From Elysia marginata (lineage: Eukaryota; Mollusca; Gastropoda; Plakobranchidae), in assembly GCA_019649035.1 (NCBI GenBank), contig BMAT01013026.1:201564-224594 (forward strand): a stretch of 23,031 nt of DNA, in the 5' to 3' direction. Below the pieces are notes generated by a model. It had not been told where the DNA came from, ran no database searches, and saw nothing but the letters and a program-made list of their open reading frames with translations. Numbering within the stretch: the stretch's first letter is position 1; every line of letters starts with the position of its first letter. The position numbers and the translations under genes were made by a program. Positions 20,617 to 23,031 of this stretch are shown in pieces.

Positions 20617-21560
20617 TTACCTGATAGACAGAACGCAAAAACTTCTTCTACAAGGCATAATGTCCTGCACATTGGAAGTAACTTCTGGTGTCCTCCAATG
20701 CACATTCAATTTTTATAATACAAAACAGATCTATCTGACTCGGGCACACCAACTGTGAGACTCTTTGCAGATGACTGTTAAAAATCAAGCACCCCATTGA
20801 CTCATCCCGAATTTCGAAAGACCTTGATAGCCTGCAAAAATGGGAGGTGATAGTCTGCAAAGCATGGAAGGAACGGTGACTAATAGAATTAAATCCACAT
20901 AGATTTTTGAAATGTCAGGTCATTCGCGTAACCAGCAAAAGGAAGCCTATCATAACCTTTTATCAAATCTATCGAAATATACAAGAAGTGTCAAGTCTGC
21001 AAGTACTTAGGTGTGAACATTAGTAATGATGACCTTTCATGGGGTAAACACATCAGCGAGATGACTAAAATGAAACGCTGTCACCTCAATCCTACAAAGA
21101 AAGATTAAAGCCGGCTCCAGCCGTGTAAAAAGAGTGTTGCAAAACTCTTGTCCGACTCATATTTGAATATGCCTCCGCAATATGGGACCCAAGCACAAAG
21201 AGCGGTTTTTAGACATTTGAAATGATGCAACGCCATGCCGCGCGATTTATAACTGAAGATTACAAAAACAGATTTGACAGAACTGCTCGAAACCCTTGGG
21301 TAGCATAATTATATTAGAACAAAGACGCCAGGAAGCAAAAGTTACCATGGTGCTCAAGATATTTAAAACCAAGCAGATTTCAGACACAATGCAACTGACC
21401 TTTTACCATCATTGTCAAGAACCAGAGGCCACCAACAACGCCAGAAAATGCCTAAATGATGTATCTACAGCCATCGGGAATCTTTTTTTTTCCATAGACG
21501 ACTCGGGTGTGGAACAACATACCAGCAGACACAGCAAATCATTCAACAAGTACATCTGAT

Positions 21561-21879
21561 TACAAAGAAAAATAATCGACGTGCACAAAAATTGTCAAAT
21601 TTTGCAAAATGTATCATCTGCGAGAATACACCTGGCTGAGGTGGTTTGCAGATCAACAGAAGAGGAAGTCAGGAGAAATTGATGTTCGGAAACACTTAAA
21701 AAGGTCTGTGGAAAGACTCGTGATGCGTTAGTGGCTGAGATTTTAAGGACTGATTGAGTCAAGTTGCAAAATGGTGCGCTTGATAAAATCTAGGTGAGAG
21801 ACATTCGCAAGTCGAACAAGATATAGGATATTTAACTCAAAGTATTTTCACTTGGTATAAAGTAATTACAAGTTTTATG
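21561..21879 (+). other. Degenerate coding-like stretch between two LINE remnants, unidentified
   Basis: One frame contains a CxxC pair (AKCIICENTPG, near 21605-21635); another reads EVVCRSTEEEVRRN and LKKVCGKTRDALVAEILRTD, with stops between. It could be transposon-derived coding debris. I cannot assign a family. Confidence 0.2.
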
Positions 21880-22185
21880 GTCAACGCTCGTTTTTCTGCT
21901 TTGGTCCAACTGTCTGGAACTCACTCCCTTTAACCATCAGGGAAGCTAAATCAATAGAACTGTTTAAGAAACATTTAAAACACTATCTTTTTCTGCAAGC
22001 ATATTTCTAGGTATACATTTTAAACCTGTAACTCCTTTTGATTTGTCACGTTAGATAAATTTAAATGTACTTACGTTGTCGTGAATATCATTGTATTTAT
22101 TAGCATTTGTGAACCGCATAGAGCAAACTCAATTGTTATGGATATGCGGTATATAAATTCAATATATTATTATTATTATTATTAT
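21880..22185 (+). mobile_element. LINE 3' end: RT C-terminus, 3' UTR and stem-loop/(ATT)n tail, copy 2
   Basis: The frame at about 21889-22008 reads FFCFGPTVWNSLPLTIREAK, then ELFKKHLKHYLFLQAYF and a stop. This is the usual C-terminus of L2/CR1/jockey-type RT proteins (WNSLPxxIRxAxSxxxFKxxLKxxLF). A 3' UTR of about 100 bp follows. Then comes the stem-loop (CCGCATA 22114-22120 with TATGCGG 22143-22149) and (ATT)n at about 22165-22184. The tail is shared with 15861-15930. Confidence 0.85.
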
Positions 22186-22254
22186 AAAGGATATACACAA
22201 ATGAGTTTTTTGTCTGCTGCCTCATATATTCTTATAAATTAAACAATGAATGTT

Positions 22255-23031
22255 AAAAAAAACATTGGCAAAATCAGATCTTATTGGTAAAGATTCTACT
22301 CACATGTTGATGCATGGTTTTATTACAAGCAGACTTGATTACTGTAATTCTCTGTTAAATTGTTTACCACACTGTTTAATTGATAGGTTACTAGAAATCT
22401 AAAACAAAGCTGCAAAAAATAACAATTAGAAAAGGAAGAGACACAACATTAACAGATATGTTAAACGAGCTCCATTGGCTGCCAATTGATCAAAGCATTT
22501 GTTTTAAGGCAGCATGTCAAACTTTTAAATGTCTTAACTATAACAATCTAGCCCCTTCTTATCTCCAGGACCTAGTTTTACCTTAAAAACCTACACGCAT
22601 CCTAAGACCTTCAAATGCAAATTTACTGTGTGCAAATGTCATTTCTTCTAAGTTTAAAACTAAGTCTTTTGCGACCTCTGCCCCTACTGTATAGAATTCA
22701 CTGTCTGGAGATACACGTACTTGTAATATTTTTAGTACTTTTAAAAACAAACTTAAGACAGAACTTTTCAAAAGAGCTTTCCTTTATTACCTCTCTTTTT
22801 TCAACTCAGTTATCTAGTTTTGAGTTTATGTTTTGCTCTTACAACTAAATAGGTCTTACATTAGCTAATCTTTTGAAAAACGTATCACTTCGTGCCACTA
22901 TTTTTCCTGGAATTTTAAAAATGCATTTAATTGTGATAAACATACATTTATTTATGTATTTTTAATGTCAAGTTTGTGTTTTGCGCCATCGAACATTTTC
23001 TAGTGAATTTTAGGCGCGTTAGAAATAAAGT
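22255..23031 (+). mobile_element. L2/CR1-type LINE C-terminal RT remnant with 3' tail reaching the window edge
   Basis: The frame near 22306-22360 reads LMHGFITSRLDYCNSLLNCL, a near-consensus L2/CR1 block. Further on, with frameshifts, ELHWLPIDQ, FKCLNYNNLAPSYLQDLVLP and FKNKLKTELFKRAF (to about 22785) follow in the correct order. The end has GCGCC (22983-22987) pairing with GGCGC (23013-23017), then GTTAGAAATAAAGT. This matches the stem-loop plus short A-rich end typical of LINE tails. It differs from the 22111 tail, so a separate family is likely. Confidence 0.82.

Larger units (their letters stand above)
19735..21560 (+). mobile_element. Jockey-superfamily non-LTR retrotransposon RT pseudogene
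   Basis: Conserved RT landmarks occur in order on one strand across several frames. NPRKATGPDK is at 19775-19804 and GDKSLASNYMPIS at about 19949-19987. LEFLKAHDKVPHEQL (20166-20210) is motif A, but Glu replaces the first, catalytic Asp of the usual DFSKAFDKVPH. LFADDC is at 20761-20778 (catalytic ADD kept) and is directly followed by TAA. CQVIRVTSKRKP is near 20920, KYLGVNISND begins at 21001, and FEYASAIWDPSTK is at 21162-21200. AARFITEDYKNRFDRTA is near 21240 and EQRRQEAKVTMVLKI at about 21317-21362. The VTSGV(P)QG box near 20690 is damaged. Stops, frameshifts, a tandem expansion and a nested insertion show that it is dead. Confidence 0.85.

Noticed and set aside
20453-20758. 101-codon frame with four repeats of a 13-residue unit, resembling a repeat protein
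   Set aside because: The unit is a tandem copy of the RT pseudogene's RYGVRGHILGWIK segment, and flanking RT motifs continue in other frames. It is not an independent gene.

Overview
This is a metazoan nuclear window: AT-rich, with GT-AG introns, AATAAA signals, microsatellites and many decayed transposons. Nothing prokaryotic is present. The transposon mix (pogo-like and piggyBac-like ends, tRNA-derived SINE heads, L2/CR1- and jockey-type LINE remnants with stem-loop plus (ATT)n tails) and the gene's intron pattern suggest a lophotrochozoan, plausibly a gastropod mollusc. That placement is inference only.

The only gene I can support is on the + strand: a nearly complete UBFD1 orthologue (ubiquitin family domain-containing protein 1). 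Eight coding exons run from 1055 to 7966, and all junctions keep frame. They encode about 312 residues: an acidic N-terminal linker, a ubiquitin-like domain, and the conserved C-terminal UBFD1 domain ending in a Lys-Trp-Gln-Tyr-Phe terminus. The exon carrying the start codon lies upstream of what I can see. One exon, 33 nt with phase 1 at both ends, looks like an in-frame cassette microexon. AATAAA signals at 8746, 10322 and 12350 suggest that the 3' UTR may be long.

The introns hold transposon debris. The first contains a foldback element around an (AT)n core. The fourth contains two head-to-head tRNA-like SINE heads. The sixth contains an internally deleted piggyBac-like element flanked by TTAA (5142-5819), an (AAT)n array and a 17-bp perfect inverted repeat. 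The window begins inside the right end of a pogo/Tigger-like element (1-198), and a degenerate short relative lies at 13729-13895.

From about 12.4 kb to the end I find no host gene I can defend. The 3' third is a graveyard of non-LTR retrotransposons. It holds an RT scrap at 15.2 kb, an isolated LINE tail at 15.86 kb, a compound trinucleotide microsatellite (17.85-18.19 kb), an L2/CR1-type RT remnant (18.24-18.9 kb), a 59-bp minisatellite (19.37-19.56 kb), a long jockey-superfamily RT pseudogene (19.7-21.56 kb), a LINE 3' end (21.88-22.19 kb), and another L2/CR1-type C-terminus running off the window. The jockey-like pseudogene contains a 13-codon tandem expansion of its own RT coding sequence. 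That array was later interrupted by a minus-strand, 5'-truncated LINE fragment with an 8-bp target-site duplication.

I see no coherent new multi-gene system. The most interesting signals are the candidate UBFD1 microexon, the piggyBac derivative with its hairpin-forming 9-mer array, and the nested LINE-in-minisatellite-in-LINE structure.
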